From positions 1-64,000 of the forward strand of contig JARKOQ010000246.1 in assembly GCA_029976005.1 (NCBI GenBank): a stretch of DNA of 64,000 nt, written 5' to 3'. The position numbers were made by a program, and so were the translations under genes. How positions within the stretch are numbered: the first letter of the stretch is position 1; the number at the start of each line of letters is the position of its first letter. Under the pieces are notes generated by a model. It searched no databases and was not told the origin of the DNA. It was given only the letters and a program-made list of their open reading frames with translations. Source of the stretch: Aggregatilineales bacterium. Its GTDB lineage: Bacteria; Chloroflexota; Anaerolineae; Aggregatilineales; Ch27. Below are positions 52,272 to 62,444 of this stretch, in pieces.

Positions 52272-52297
52272 GGGCGCACAATTGGTGTGCCCTTTTT
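52272..52297 (+). terminator. Terminator of the fabG-tat operon
   Basis: GGGCGCAC (52272-52279) / GTGTGCCC (52285-52292, one wobble) followed by five T. Confidence 0.85.
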
Positions 52298-52339
52298 GAC
52301 GTTTGGTGGGCTTTAGCGACCCAGGAGCTACACACAGGC

Positions 52340-53665
52340 ATGGAACGGAAACGTGTCATCATCATGGGAGCCGCCGGGCGCGACTTCCACAACTTCAACA
52401 TGTACTATCGTGACAACGACGAGTATGAGGTTGTGGCGTTCACGGCGACTCAAATCCCGGATATCGAAGGCCGTACCTATCCCGCGCAGCTCGCCGGGCG
52501 GCTGTATCCGGCTGGAATACCGATTCACCCCGAAGCGGAATTGCTCGATCTGATCCGGCGGTACGACGTCGATGAGGTCGTTTTTGCTTATTCGGACGTG
52601 CCCCACGAGTACGTGATGCACAAGGCCAGCATGGTGCTGGCGGCCGGGGCGGATTACCGCCTGATGGGGTTGAAGCACACCCAGGTGAGCAGTATCAAAC
52701 CGGTGGTGAGCGTCTGCGCGGTGCGCACCGGCAGCGGTAAGAGCCAGACCACCCGCCGGGTGAGCGATGTGCTCAAGGCGCTGGGGTACCGGGTGGCCGC
52801 CGTCCGGCACCCGATGCCCTACGGTGATCTCGCCAAGCAGGCCGTCCAGCGGTTTGCCTCCTACGCGGACCTGGACCGGCACGAAGTCACGATCGAGGAG
52901 CGCGAGGAATACGAGCCACACCTCGACCGGGGCGTGATCGTCTACGCCGGGGTCGATTACGAGGCAATTCTGCGCCAGGCCGAGCAGGAAGCAGATATCA
53001 TCCTGTGGGATGGCGGCAACAATGACCTGCCGTTTTACAAATCCGACCTGCGGATCGTGGTGGCCGATCCCCACCGTCCGGGCCACGAACTGACCTACCA
53101 TCCGGGTGAGGCGAATCTGCGCAACGCGGATGTGGTCGTGATCAATAAGGTGGATACCGCCGACATGGCGGCGGTGGGCCGTGTGCGGGAGACTATTCAG
53201 TCGGTCAATCCGTCCGCGCTGATTGTCGAAGCCGCGTCGCCGATCACGGTCGAGGACCCGATGGCTATTCGCGGCAAGCGGGTGCTGGTGGTCGAGGATG
53301 GGCCGACCCTGACGCATGGCGAGATGGCATACGGGGCGGGGGTGGTGGCGGCGCGCCGCTTTGGCGCGGCGGAGATCGTCGATCCACGGCCCTACGCCGT
53401 GGGCAGCATCGCCGAGACATTCAAGAAGTATCCCAAGACCGGGGCCTTGCTGCCGGCCATGGGCTACGGCCAGCAGCAGGCGCACGACCTCGAGGAGACC
53501 ATCCGCGCGGTGCCGGCCGACATGGTGATCATCGGTACGCCGATCGACCTCAACCGGGTGGTCGCCATCGACAAGCCCAGCCAGCGCGTGCGCTACGAAC
53601 TCCAAGAGATCGGCCAGCCGACTCTGGAAGAAGTCTTGCGCGGCAAGTTCGGGAAAAAAGCGTAA
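52340..53665 (+). CDS. Cyclic 2,3-diphosphoglycerate synthetase-like GTPase/ATPase
   Basis: A 441-residue cytoplasmic protein. The N-terminal Rossmann-type domain (about 1-125: RVIIMGAAGRDFHNFNMYYR) precedes a P-loop domain with AVRTGSGKSQTTRR near residue 130, WDGGNNDLPFYKSDL and VVINKVDTAD as G4/NKxD-like. The order matches the archaeal cyclic 2,3-diphosphoglycerate synthetase family, which makes an osmo- or thermoprotectant in methanogens; bacterial homologues are of unproven function. ATG 52340 was chosen because the family starts there; the longer reading from 52265 would overlap the upstream terminator. It is followed seven bases on by a hydrolase. Confidence 0.85.
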   Translation: MERKRVIIMGAAGRDFHNFNMYYRDNDEYEVVAFTATQIPDIEGRTYPAQLAGRLYPAGIPIHPEAELLDLIRRYDVDEVVFAYSDVPHEYVMHKASMVLAAGADYRLMGLKHTQVSSIKPVVSVCAVRTGSGKSQTTRRVSDVLKALGYRVAAVRHPMPYGDLAKQAVQRFASYADLDRHEVTIEEREEYEPHLDRGVIVYAGVDYEAILRQAEQEADIILWDGGNNDLPFYKSDLRIVVADPHRPGHELTYHPGEANLRNADVVVINKVDTADMAAVGRVRETIQSVNPSALIVEAASPITVEDPMAIRGKRVLVVEDGPTLTHGEMAYGAGVVAARRFGAAEIVDPRPYAVGSIAETFKKYPKTGALLPAMGYGQQQAHDLEETIRAVPADMVIIGTPIDLNRVVAIDKPSQRVRYELQEIGQPTLEEVLRGKFGKKA

Positions 53666-53671
53666 CATTTC

Positions 53672-54604
53672 GTGGCCGAAACGCCGGCGGTTTCCCGTCC
53701 GCGAAAGAGCAAATCGTTCGCCCGCCGGATGATATGGCTGGGCTGGACGATGGCGTCGGTGTTGTTCGGCCTGCTCGTGATTCTGCCAGCGGGGATGGGA
53801 TTCATCACCCTGTGGGGGGTGACCCATCCCCGCTGTTCGTCCGGCCCGGCGGCGGAGACCTTGGGCCTGATCGGCGAGGATGTCTCGGTCCCTTCCCGGT
53901 TGGGAGTCGCGTTTCCCGGCTACTTCTTTGCGGGCACCAGCGGCGCGACAATCATCGTGCCGCCCGCCTATGGGCAGGATCGAACGGGACTGCTGCACGA
54001 GGTGGACGTGCTGGTGCGCGCCGGTTTCAGCGTCCTGACCTATGACAGCCGCACCTGTCTGGGACTCGCGCCGCACAGCCTCGGAGTCTGGGAGGCCGAG
54101 GACATCCTGGATGCCGTTGCCTACCTCCACACCCGGAGCGATGTTGATAGCGGCCGGATTGGGGTGCACGGCTTCTCTCAGGCTGGCGCGAGCGGCCTGC
54201 TGGCTGCTGCCCAGACCGGCGAAATCCGGGCCGTGGCTGCCGAAGGGGGCTATGTGGACTACGGTGCGCAGACCCTGAACCTGGGCCGGGCCAGCGATCC
54301 CTTCTCGACGCTGTTTGGGCTGGGTGCGCGGCTGGGCTATCGCGCTTCGACCGGGCTGGGGATCGATGCCTTGCGGCCGGTGGCCGTGCTGCCCGAGATC
54401 GCCCCCAGGCCCATCCTGCTGATCTATGGCGAATACGAGAATACGCTGGCCGGAGCGCGCCAGGCATCGGCCGAGAACGGCCACGTGCGGCTGTGGGAGG
54501 TTCCCGGAGCGACGCACGGCAGCTACCTGCGCTCGGCCGGGGAAGCCGTGTTTCGGGCGGAGGTGGCCGGATTCTTCCAGGCAGCACTGGCCCCCGCGCC
54601 GTAG
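53672..54604 (+). CDS. Membrane-anchored alpha/beta hydrolase
   Basis: A 310-residue protein with one N-terminal helix (about 20-45) and an alpha/beta-hydrolase domain outside. VHGFSQAGAS holds the nucleophile Ser in GxSxG; ILLIYGEYEN and PGATHGSYL give the acid and His. Two Cys in the first outer region (HPRCSSG, SRTCLGL) could form a disulfide. GTG 53672 follows AAAAAAG; no better start precedes the helix. It is likely co-transcribed with the GTPase gene. Substrate unknown; peptidase and esterase both occur in this fold (S9/DLH-like pattern). Confidence 0.82.
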   Translation: MAETPAVSRPRKSKSFARRMIWLGWTMASVLFGLLVILPAGMGFITLWGVTHPRCSSGPAAETLGLIGEDVSVPSRLGVAFPGYFFAGTSGATIIVPPAYGQDRTGLLHEVDVLVRAGFSVLTYDSRTCLGLAPHSLGVWEAEDILDAVAYLHTRSDVDSGRIGVHGFSQAGASGLLAAAQTGEIRAVAAEGGYVDYGAQTLNLGRASDPFSTLFGLGARLGYRASTGLGIDALRPVAVLPEIAPRPILLIYGEYENTLAGARQASAENGHVRLWEVPGATHGSYLRSAGEAVFRAEVAGFFQAALAPAP

Positions 54605-54625
54605 GCTGTCCGCCCGCGTTCTTCA

Positions 54626-54650
54626 GCCCCTGACTCCAGGGGCCGTTTTC
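54626..54650 (+). terminator. Terminator after the hydrolase gene
   Basis: GCCCCTG (54626-54632) / CAGGGGC (54637-54643) followed by CGTTTTC. A weak -10 (TATAAC, 54670-54675) for the macroglobulin gene lies next. Confidence 0.75.
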
Positions 54651-54756
54651 ATTTGGGAACCGGTTGGGCTATAACGAACTCAGGGACACGGGAACCCGGA
54701 AGCTGATTTCAGCGTCAAGCGGGTAGAGCGTTCATGTGTTCCGAAAGAGGCGACCG

Positions 54757-57700
54757 ATGTTCCGACCACGAACCGTGTTCATACTGCTAGGAATGGTGGT
54801 GCTGATGTGTTCTGGAGCGTTGCTGGCCAGTGCCCAGCAGACGAATTCGCTTCCGCCGCATGTGATCGACGTATGGCCCCTGCCGGGCGTTGAGCTGGCC
54901 TCCGGCGACGGGCTGACAATCACGTTCGATCAGGCAATGGATCGGGCCAGTGTCGAGGGCGCGTTCGGGCTGGAGCCGGGTTTGAGCGGCGCATTCACCT
55001 GGGCCGACGACCGCACGGTGACGTTCACGCCGGACGGAGGCTGGCCGCGCGCGCGCACCTTCGCCGCGACCGTGGGCATTGGCGCGGCCGCCGACAATGG
55101 TCTGACGCTGGAAGAAGCCTACACGTTCGAGGTCGTCACGGTGGGGGCGCTGGAAGTGACCTCGGTCACGCCGGAAGACGGCGCGGAAGGGGTAGCGGCG
55201 GACGCGCGCCTGGTCGTGACGTTCAACCGGCCGGTGGTGCCGCTGGTCTCGACCGAGCAGATGGCCGATCTGCCCGCGCCGTTGGTGATCGATCCGCCCC
55301 TGGAAGGCCAGGGCGAATGGATCAACACTTCGATCTATGCCTTTACGCCGGCGGGTACCCTGAACGGAGGGACGACCTATACCCTCAAGGTGGCGGCCGG
55401 ACTGACCACAGTGACCGGGGCGGTGCTTGAACAGGATTACGTCTGGTCGTTCCGGACGCTGGCTCCCCAGATTCTTTACACCAACCCAGGGCCGAACGAA
55501 GGCAACGTGCTGCTCGACCGGGCGGTGTCGGTCACGTTCAGCCAGCCGATGGATCGGACCAGTACGCAGGACGCATTCTTTCTGCTGCATGGCGGCGAGC
55601 CGGTGGCCGGGCAGTTCGAATGGAACAGCGACAGCACGGTTCTGACCTTCCGGCCGGATCGCCCACTGGCGATAGACAGCGTGTACATCGTCAACCTCAC
55701 GACCGGCGCGCGCAGCGCGGGCGGGGATGCCAGCCTGACCCAGGGCCAGTCCTTCGGGTTCTCGACCGTGCCGCTGCCCGCCGTGGCGCGCTCCTATCCG
55801 GGCAATGGCGAGCGAGACGTGCGGCCCGGCAGCGGTGCATCGCTTGAATTCCGGTCGCCGATGAACACGGAGACGTTCGAGGGCCGGATCGTCATTTCCC
55901 CGGAGCCGGAGGAATGGCAGCCGGTCGTGTGGGGCGAGCAGTCCCTGAGCCTCCAGTTCTCGTCTCTGCCGAACACGACCTACACGATCACGCTGCTGGC
56001 CGGTTCGCAGGACATCTACGGCAACCCGATCACAACTGACTACACCTTCGGCTATTCGACCGGCGACATCCGGACGTATGCCTACTCCCTGGCCCGGAAC
56101 TACGAGCTGTCGCTGATCGGCGCTCACCGGGAGAACTCGCGGCTGCCGATCTACATCAGCGGCACGCCCACAGTTGGCTTCGAGCTGTACCGGGTTGATC
56201 CGGCGTACGTACGGGACTTCACATACGGCTACTACTACGACACCAACCTGCCCAGGTTCGTCCACCCGGAAAATCTGGTTCGCGCGTGGACGGAGTCCTT
56301 CGACTCCCAGGGGCGGGAAGGGGTTGCCAAGGAAGTCCTGCTGGCTTCCGAGCAGGGCGGGCAACTGCCCACCGGGATTTACTGGGTGGTCATGCGCGCC
56401 CCGGACGATCAGCGGTATCAGTTCCCGCTGGCGGTGGTGACCGCCAACGTCACGCTCAAGCGATCCCCCGGTGAGGTCATGGTCTGGGTGACGGACATGC
56501 CCAGCGCCAACCCCGTCGCCGGAGCGACGGTCACGGTCTATCATCACGGCGAAGCCCTGCTGCGCGGCTCGACCGACGATCAGGGGGTGTTCCGCTCGAC
56601 GCTGGACCTGAGTGGCTACGACGATCGCTTCATCCATGCCGTGGTCGAGGGGCCGGGCGTCTATGGGGTGTGGTACAGCACCTATGCCTCCGATCTTCCC
56701 CGGACGAATGGCTACCTGTACACCGACCGGCCGATCTACCGGCCTGGCGAGACAGTCTACTTCCGGGGCGTGCTGCGCGACCGGCTGGACATGGACTACA
56801 GCGTCCCCAACGTGCGCAGCGTGCGCGTGACGATGAATGCCATGTACTCCGGGCAGTTGTTGTTCGACGAGGACGTGCCCGTGACGGAGTACGGGACGTT
56901 CAGCGGGGAGCTGGTTCTGGCCGAGGATGCCCCGGTCGATCAGGTCACGATCAGTGCCGGCGCGGCCTACGTGTCGTTCACAATCGCCGAGTTCCGGGTG
57001 CCTGAGTTCGAAGTGAGCGTGACTCCGCAGGTCGCGGAGATGTTCCAGGGCGAGACCCTGAACGCGGTCGTGCAATCCTCGTTCTACTCCGGCGGGGCGG
57101 TCAGCAACGCCAGCCTGAGTTGGTACGCGTATGGGTCGCCGACGAGCTTCGCCTATACCGGGCCGGGGCGCTATACCTTCCTCGATTCGTCCCAGGAATA
57201 CTTCTATCACGAGCTGGGAAGCGGCAGTGGGACGACCGACGCCAGCGGCCGGTTCATGATCACTTCGGAGAATACACGGCCGCCCTATCGTCGCCCGATG
57301 GCGATCACGATCGAGGCCAGCGTCACCGACGAGAGCATGCAGCAGATCAGCGGGCGGGCCAGCCTGATCGCCCATCCGGCCAACGTGTACGTGGGCCTGC
57401 GCTCGGATCGTTACTTTGGGCGCGAAGGTCAACCAATGGAGATCGGTCTGATCGCGGTCACGGCGGCCAGCGAGCCACTGGCCGACAAGCGAATCAACCT
57501 GGAACTCGTGGAAATTCGCTGGACGCGCATCCCGGTGGAAGGCCAGTTTGGGCGCTACACCTGGGAACGCCAGGAAATCGAGGTCGAGACCGGCGAAGTG
57601 CGAACCGGCGCGGATGGCACCGCGACCTATACCTTCACACCCTCCGCAGCGGGCATCTACCGGGTGCGGGCCGAAGCTCTGGACGAATACGAGCGACCGA

Positions 57701-60627
57701 ACAGCAGCACGCTCCAGTTCTGGGTAACCGGAAACCGGCCGGTGTGGTGGGGCGAGCCGTCCCAGACGATCGACCTGATCGCCGACAAGGACTCCTACCG
57801 GCCGGGCGACGTGGCCCAGGTGCTGGTGCCGATCCCGTTTGCCGGGGCATCCACGGTGCTGGTCAGCGTGGAACGGGCCGGGATCATCAGCTACGAAGTC
57901 CTGGCGGTGGAGGGTTCGACCCTGTTGTACGAACTGCCGCTGACCGAGGCTCACGTCCCCACGGTACACCTGGACGTGACGGTCGTAAAAGGCATCGACG
58001 AAGAGAGCCTTAATCCGGACTATCGCACCGGGCAGATCACCCTGAACGTCGAGCCGGTGGAGCAGCAGCTCGTCGTGACTCTGACTCCCACGGCGCGCTT
58101 GGCCCAGCCGCGCGACTCGGTGACGTTCGATATGCAGGTGACGGATGCACATGGCGAGCCGGTGGTGGCCGAAGTGGGCGTGGCGCTGACCGACAAGGCC
58201 ATCCTGGCGCTGATGGCGCCCAACAGCGGCAGCCTGATCGACCAGTTCTACGGTTCGCAGGGCGACTATGTCAGCACGGATATCTCCCTAACTGCGCTGC
58301 TCGACCGGATCACGGACGAGTATGTCAGTGAGGAGCAAGAGCGTGCCGCCGGTGGGGCGATGGAGATGGCGGATGGTATGGTCGCGATGGCGCCGATGAT
58401 GGCCGCCGTGCCCACCGCAACTGCGGCAGCCACGAATGTCCCCGGCCAGGCCCAGACTCCGGTCACGGTGCGGGAGAATTTCGAGCAGACTCCGTTGTGG
58501 GCGGCCCACGTGATCACCGGCGCGGACGGTCGGGCCTCGGTCAGCGTCGATCTGCCCGACAACCTGACCACCTGGACGCTGGATGCCCGCGCGCTGACCC
58601 TGACGACGGAAGTCGGCCAGGCGACCACGGAGATCGTGTCCACGCTGCCTCTGCTGATCCGCCCGGTGACGCCGCGTTTCTTCGTCGTGGATGACCGGGT
58701 GCAACTGGCGGCGGTGGTGAATAACAACACCGAATCCGCGCAAACTGTTCAGGTTTCGCTGGATGCGGGCGGCGTGACCCTTGAGAGCGACGCGACCCAG
58801 ACCGTGACGATCGAAGCCGGCGGGCGGGCGCGGGTGGAATGGATGGCGGTGGCCCAGGACGTGCAGTTCGTCGACCTGACCTTTATCGCCATCGGCCCGG
58901 ATGGCTACCAGGATGCCAGCAAGCCAACCCTGGCGACGGGGCCGAACAATACCATCCCGGTCTACCGCTACACGGCGCCCGATAGGGTGGGCACGGGCGG
59001 AGTCCTGCGGGAAGGCGGCTCGCGCGTGGAGGCGATCAGCTTGCCGCCGCGCCTGGATGCCAGCCAGGGCGATCTGACCGTCCGGGTCGATCCCAGCCTG
59101 GCGGTGACCACGGTCGACGCGCTGGACTACCTGCGCAACTACCCGCACCAGTGCATCGAGCAGACGGTCAGCCGCTTCCTGCCGAACGTCGTGACTTACA
59201 GCGCCCTGCGCGACCTGGGCCTGAGCGATCCCGACCTGGAAGCCAAGCTGTACACCGCGCTGACCGAGGCGGTCGCCAAGCTGACGGCGGAGCAGAATCC
59301 CGACGGCGGTTGGGGCTGGTTCGGCGCGATGGAGAGCGATCCGCTGGTGACGGCTTATGCCTCGCTCGGACTGATCGAGGCGCGGGCGGCCGGGTTCGAG
59401 ATCGACTCGGGGATGATCGACCGCGGGCTGAACTTCGTGCGCCGCGACACCATCACGCCCCGGATGGAAACGCAGCCGTGGCGGCTGAACCGGCAGGCGT
59501 TCTACTTCTACGTGCTGGCCCAGGCCGGGCAGGGCAACCTGGACGAGTTCCAGGCGCTCTTTGAGCAGCGGCTGGAGATGTCCTTCCAGGCGCGGGCGTA
59601 CCTGCTGATGGCCTACCAGACCCTGTTCCCGGAGCAGAGCGCCGTGGCCGACCTGGTCAGCGATCTGACCTCGGCGGCCATTCTGTCGGCGACCGGTGCG
59701 CACTGGGAGGAAGCCGGGCATGACTGGTGGAACTGGAGCAGCAACACGCGGACGACCGCCGTCGTGCTGGGGGCGCTGATCAAGGCCGTGCCGCAGAGCG
59801 ACCTGCTGCCCAACGCTGTGCGCTGGCTGATGGTAGCCCGCCAGGGCGATCACTGGGAATCGACCCAGGAGACGGCCTGGGCGGTGATGGCCCTGACCGA
59901 CTGGATGGTGCTCACCGGCGAGTTGCGCGGCAACTATGACTATCAGGTCGCGCTCAACCAGTCCGTGCTCGGCGGCGATACGGTGACTCCGGAGACCGTG
60001 CGCGAAGGGCAAGTGCTGCGGGTGGCCGTCAGCGACCTGCTGCGGGACGAGATCAACCAGCTTGTCGTGGTGCGAGGCGAGGGTGAGGGGGCGCTGTACT
60101 ACACCGCGCACCTGAACCTGCGCCTGCCCGCATCGGAGGTGGATGCCCTGAGCCGCGGAATCAGCGTGAGCCGGGAGTACTTCCTGGCGGACGACCCGGA
60201 GACGGCGATCAGCAGCGCTCAGGTGGGCGACGTGATCACCGTGCGCCTGACGCTCAACCTGCCGCAGGCCATCTACTACTTCGTCCTGGAAGACCCGATC
60301 CCGGCCGGGACGGAGGGCGTCAATACCTCCCTGCTGACCACGAGCCGGCGGGTGGAAGGTCCGATGCTGGAGCGCCAGTGGGACTACGACCCGTTCTGGT
60401 ACTGGGGCTGGTGGTGGTTTGACCACACTGAGATGCGCGACGAGCAGGTCAATCTGTACGCCGATTACCTGCCGCGCGGGACGTACGTCTACACCTACCA
60501 GATCCGGGCCAGCGTACCGGGCGAGTTCCAGACGATGCCCAGCCAGGCGTACGCCTTCTACTTCCCAGAGGTGTTTGGCCGGACGGCGGGGACGCTGTTC
60601 ACCGTGCAGCCAGCTGACGGCGAATAG
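54757..60627 (+). CDS. Bacterial alpha-2-macroglobulin with thioester
   Basis: A 1956-residue exported protease-trap protein. A signal peptide (cleavage near ASAQQ) is followed by several Ig-like Big_5 type domains (about 30-440), then the MG domains: YLYTDRPIYRPGETVYFRGVL near 650 and LIADKDSYRPGD near 1010 are the usual A2M entry strands. A Met/Ala/Pro-rich bait-like segment lies at about 1198-1236, then PLWAAHVITG starts the A2M core. The thioester is CIEQ (Cys1466, Gln1469) in YPHQCIEQTVSRFLP. ATG 54757 follows AAGAGG; GTG 54736 is less likely. No pbpC partner is adjacent and there is no lipobox of standard type. Confidence 0.93.
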   Translation: MFRPRTVFILLGMVVLMCSGALLASAQQTNSLPPHVIDVWPLPGVELASGDGLTITFDQAMDRASVEGAFGLEPGLSGAFTWADDRTVTFTPDGGWPRARTFAATVGIGAAADNGLTLEEAYTFEVVTVGALEVTSVTPEDGAEGVAADARLVVTFNRPVVPLVSTEQMADLPAPLVIDPPLEGQGEWINTSIYAFTPAGTLNGGTTYTLKVAAGLTTVTGAVLEQDYVWSFRTLAPQILYTNPGPNEGNVLLDRAVSVTFSQPMDRTSTQDAFFLLHGGEPVAGQFEWNSDSTVLTFRPDRPLAIDSVYIVNLTTGARSAGGDASLTQGQSFGFSTVPLPAVARSYPGNGERDVRPGSGASLEFRSPMNTETFEGRIVISPEPEEWQPVVWGEQSLSLQFSSLPNTTYTITLLAGSQDIYGNPITTDYTFGYSTGDIRTYAYSLARNYELSLIGAHRENSRLPIYISGTPTVGFELYRVDPAYVRDFTYGYYYDTNLPRFVHPENLVRAWTESFDSQGREGVAKEVLLASEQGGQLPTGIYWVVMRAPDDQRYQFPLAVVTANVTLKRSPGEVMVWVTDMPSANPVAGATVTVYHHGEALLRGSTDDQGVFRSTLDLSGYDDRFIHAVVEGPGVYGVWYSTYASDLPRTNGYLYTDRPIYRPGETVYFRGVLRDRLDMDYSVPNVRSVRVTMNAMYSGQLLFDEDVPVTEYGTFSGELVLAEDAPVDQVTISAGAAYVSFTIAEFRVPEFEVSVTPQVAEMFQGETLNAVVQSSFYSGGAVSNASLSWYAYGSPTSFAYTGPGRYTFLDSSQEYFYHELGSGSGTTDASGRFMITSENTRPPYRRPMAITIEASVTDESMQQISGRASLIAHPANVYVGLRSDRYFGREGQPMEIGLIAVTAASEPLADKRINLELVEIRWTRIPVEGQFGRYTWERQEIEVETGEVRTGADGTATYTFTPSAAGIYRVRAEALDEYERPNSSTLQFWVTGNRPVWWGEPSQTIDLIADKDSYRPGDVAQVLVPIPFAGASTVLVSVERAGIISYEVLAVEGSTLLYELPLTEAHVPTVHLDVTVVKGIDEESLNPDYRTGQITLNVEPVEQQLVVTLTPTARLAQPRDSVTFDMQVTDAHGEPVVAEVGVALTDKAILALMAPNSGSLIDQFYGSQGDYVSTDISLTALLDRITDEYVSEEQERAAGGAMEMADGMVAMAPMMAAVPTATAAATNVPGQAQTPVTVRENFEQTPLWAAHVITGADGRASVSVDLPDNLTTWTLDARALTLTTEVGQATTEIVSTLPLLIRPVTPRFFVVDDRVQLAAVVNNNTESAQTVQVSLDAGGVTLESDATQTVTIEAGGRARVEWMAVAQDVQFVDLTFIAIGPDGYQDASKPTLATGPNNTIPVYRYTAPDRVGTGGVLREGGSRVEAISLPPRLDASQGDLTVRVDPSLAVTTVDALDYLRNYPHQCIEQTVSRFLPNVVTYSALRDLGLSDPDLEAKLYTALTEAVAKLTAEQNPDGGWGWFGAMESDPLVTAYASLGLIEARAAGFEIDSGMIDRGLNFVRRDTITPRMETQPWRLNRQAFYFYVLAQAGQGNLDEFQALFEQRLEMSFQARAYLLMAYQTLFPEQSAVADLVSDLTSAAILSATGAHWEEAGHDWWNWSSNTRTTAVVLGALIKAVPQSDLLPNAVRWLMVARQGDHWESTQETAWAVMALTDWMVLTGELRGNYDYQVALNQSVLGGDTVTPETVREGQVLRVAVSDLLRDEINQLVVVRGEGEGALYYTAHLNLRLPASEVDALSRGISVSREYFLADDPETAISSAQVGDVITVRLTLNLPQAIYYFVLEDPIPAGTEGVNTSLLTTSRRVEGPMLERQWDYDPFWYWGWWWFDHTEMRDEQVNLYADYLPRGTYVYTYQIRASVPGEFQTMPSQAYAFYFPEVFGRTAGTLFTVQPADGE

Positions 60628-60647
60628 CCTTTACGCGTAACCTCTCG

Positions 60648-60683
60648 ACCGCCCTGTGGCCTGTGCCGGCACAGGGCGGTTTA
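60648..60683. terminator. Hairpin between the macroglobulin and ABC permease genes
   Basis: ACCGCCCTGTG (60648-60658) / CACAGGGCGGT (60670-60680), 11 bp perfect, followed by TTTAG; between convergent genes. Confidence 0.7.
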
Positions 60684-61547
60684 GCTGTCCGTCGAAAGGC
60701 GCTTTTCCATCCACTGGACGCCCAGCGAGAGCAGGACGGTCATGGTCAGGTACATGAAGGCGACGGTGTTGTAGGTTTCGAAGAAGCGGAAGGTACTCGA
60801 GGAGTACAGCTTGCCGAGCTGAGTGATATCCCGGACGCCCAGGACCGAAACCAGCGAGGAGTCCTTGAGCATGGCGATGAAGTCGTTGCCCAGGGGCGGG
60901 AGCACCCGCTTGATCGCCTGGGGCAGGATGACCCAGCGCATGGCCTGCCAGTAGCTCATGCCCAGGCTGCGCGCCGCTTCCATCTGGCCGTGCTCGATCG
61001 ACTCGATCCCGGCCCGGAAAATCTCCGAGAGGAAGGCGGCGTAACCCAGGGTTAGCGCGATCACGCCGCGCGCGGTGAAGTCCAGGTTGCGGACGGTCAT
61101 CTCCGTCATGGAAGCGGCCAGTCCCGGCAGCAGATTGGCTTCGGTTAGCGCCCGGCCGATGGCGTTGACCAGATCGACCAGGGCCGGCGCGCCGACGAAG
61201 GCGATGTAGTACAGCAGCACCAGCATGGGGATGCCGCGCATGATCTCGATGTACAGCGAGGCAGCGTGGTAGATGACCGGGTTGCTGGAGACGCGCGCCA
61301 AGCCCAGCAGCAGGCCCAGAATCAGCGCGAGGGCGTAAGCAATGACCGTGACGTACAGGGTCACGCCGATGCCCGCGACCAACTGGCCGGCGATCAGGGT
61401 GTAATTTTCGTCCGTGGCGATCGACCAGAGAATGAGGATGGCGATCAGCAGGGTGATCAACAGCCACCAGGGCAGGCGCGCGATCTGGTTGGTGAAGGGC
61501 AGGGCGCGGCCCTTGCCGATGGCCTGGCGTTGTTCGGGATTCGGCAT
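60681..61547 (-). CDS. Polar amino acid ABC transporter permease
   Basis: A 288-residue permease of the HisMQ/GlnP family. Helix-rich throughout; [19 protein letters not shown] is the family motif after helix 2 and [43 protein letters not shown] carries the EAA loop. ATG 61547 was chosen because the longer reading to 61586 is mostly unlike a permease N-terminus and AAGGCTGAG lies before 61547. It is downstream of the binding-protein gene; no ATPase gene follows before the convergent macroglobulin gene. Confidence 0.9.
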   Translation of the reverse strand: MPNPEQRQAIGKGRALPFTNQIARLPWWLLITLLIAILILWSIATDENYTLIAGQLVAGIGVTLYVTVIAYALALILGLLLGLARVSSNPVIYHAASLYIEIMRGIPMLVLLYYIAFVGAPALVDLVNAIGRALTEANLLPGLAASMTEMTVRNLDFTARGVIALTLGYAAFLSEIFRAGIESIEHGQMEAARSLGMSYWQAMRWVILPQAIKRVLPPLGNDFIAMLKDSSLVSVLGVRDITQLGKLYSSSTFRFFETYNTVAFMYLTMTVLLSLGVQWMEKRLSTDS

Positions 61548-61574
61548 CAAACTCAGCCTTTCAACAGGGAACGA

Positions 61575-61594
61575 GGTGCGCCGCATGACGCACC
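61575..61594 (-). other. Intercistronic hairpin between binding-protein and permease genes
   Basis: GGTGCG (61575-61580) / CGCACC (61589-61594), no T tract. Likely protects the binding-protein mRNA, giving more binding protein than permease. Confidence 0.5.
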
Positions 61595-61622
61595 CCGTCC
61601 ATTTCGCCTGAAATGGGAGGCG

Positions 61623-62444
61623 TTACTTCGCGCCGCCCGTCGGGTCGTAGAGGAAGAACCACTTGGTGTTGAGGTAGTCGAGATAACCGTCGGCGCGCAT
61701 GGAGGCGATGGCGGCGTTGATCGGCTCGATCAGGTCGGAAGCCTGAGGGAAGATGAAGCCGAAGTCCTCGGAGGACAGCGACTCGCCGACGATCTTGAAG
61801 GAGTCGGGGTTGGCCCCGATGTAGCCGCGGCTGGAGGCGGCGTCCATGATGACGGCATCGACGTCGCCGGTCTTGAGGGCCTGGACGGCCGCGCCGAAGC
61901 TGTCGAAGAGGATGATGCGCGGGTTGGCCTCGTCGCCATCCAGGACGGCGTAGACGGCGGTGTAGAAGGGCGTGGTGCCGGGCTGGGAGCCGATCAGCAG
62001 GTCGGGGTTGGCGCTGAACTCGGCGGCGTTGGTGAAGCGGTCTTCGTCAGCCCGGACGAGCATGAACTGCTCGAGGGTCATGTACGGGTCGGAGAAGGCG
62101 ACCTGCTGGGCGCGCTCCTCGGTGATGGTGATGCCGTCCATGCCGATGTCGTACTGGCCGTCGGCCACGGCCGGGATCATGGCGTCCCAGCCGATCAGGT
62201 TCCATTCGACGACGCAGTTGAGACGGCGGCAGATCTCGGCGACGGCATCGTATTCCCAGCCCATCGCCACACCCGTGGCGGGGTCTTCGAAGTTGAGCGG
62301 GGTGTAGGCGTTCTCCGTCACCGCGACGATGGTCCGGCCGCCGAGGTCGGGCAGCGCGCCCCACTGGGCGGAGGCCGCCGGCAGGCCAGCGGTGAGCAGG
62401 GCCAGACTCAGCAGCAGGGCCAAGAAGCGAATTCTTCGGGTCAT
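61623..62444 (-). CDS. Polar amino acid ABC transporter substrate-binding protein
   Basis: A 273-residue exported family 3 binding protein. The signal peptide ends at AASAQ; mature strands [54 protein letters not shown] and the substrate-site Arg/Asp pattern are typical of Gln/His/Arg receptors. ATG 62444 follows GGAGGAC. A -10-like TATAAC (minus strand, 62555-62560) lies upstream. Works with the permease encoded next; the ATPase must be elsewhere. Confidence 0.92.
   Translation of the reverse strand: MTRRIRFLALLLSLALLTAGLPAASAQWGALPDLGGRTIVAVTENAYTPLNFEDPATGVAMGWEYDAVAEICRRLNCVVEWNLIGWDAMIPAVADGQYDIGMDGITITEERAQQVAFSDPYMTLEQFMLVRADEDRFTNAAEFSANPDLLIGSQPGTTPFYTAVYAVLDGDEANPRIILFDSFGAAVQALKTGDVDAVIMDAASSRGYIGANPDSFKIVGESLSSEDFGFIFPQASDLIEPINAAIASMRADGYLDYLNTKWFFLYDPTGGAK

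Noticed and set aside
54787-60426. Two long ORFs on the minus strand (1121 and 712 codons)
   Set aside because: Both are antisense shadows of the alpha-2-macroglobulin gene, whose motifs and thioester are intact.
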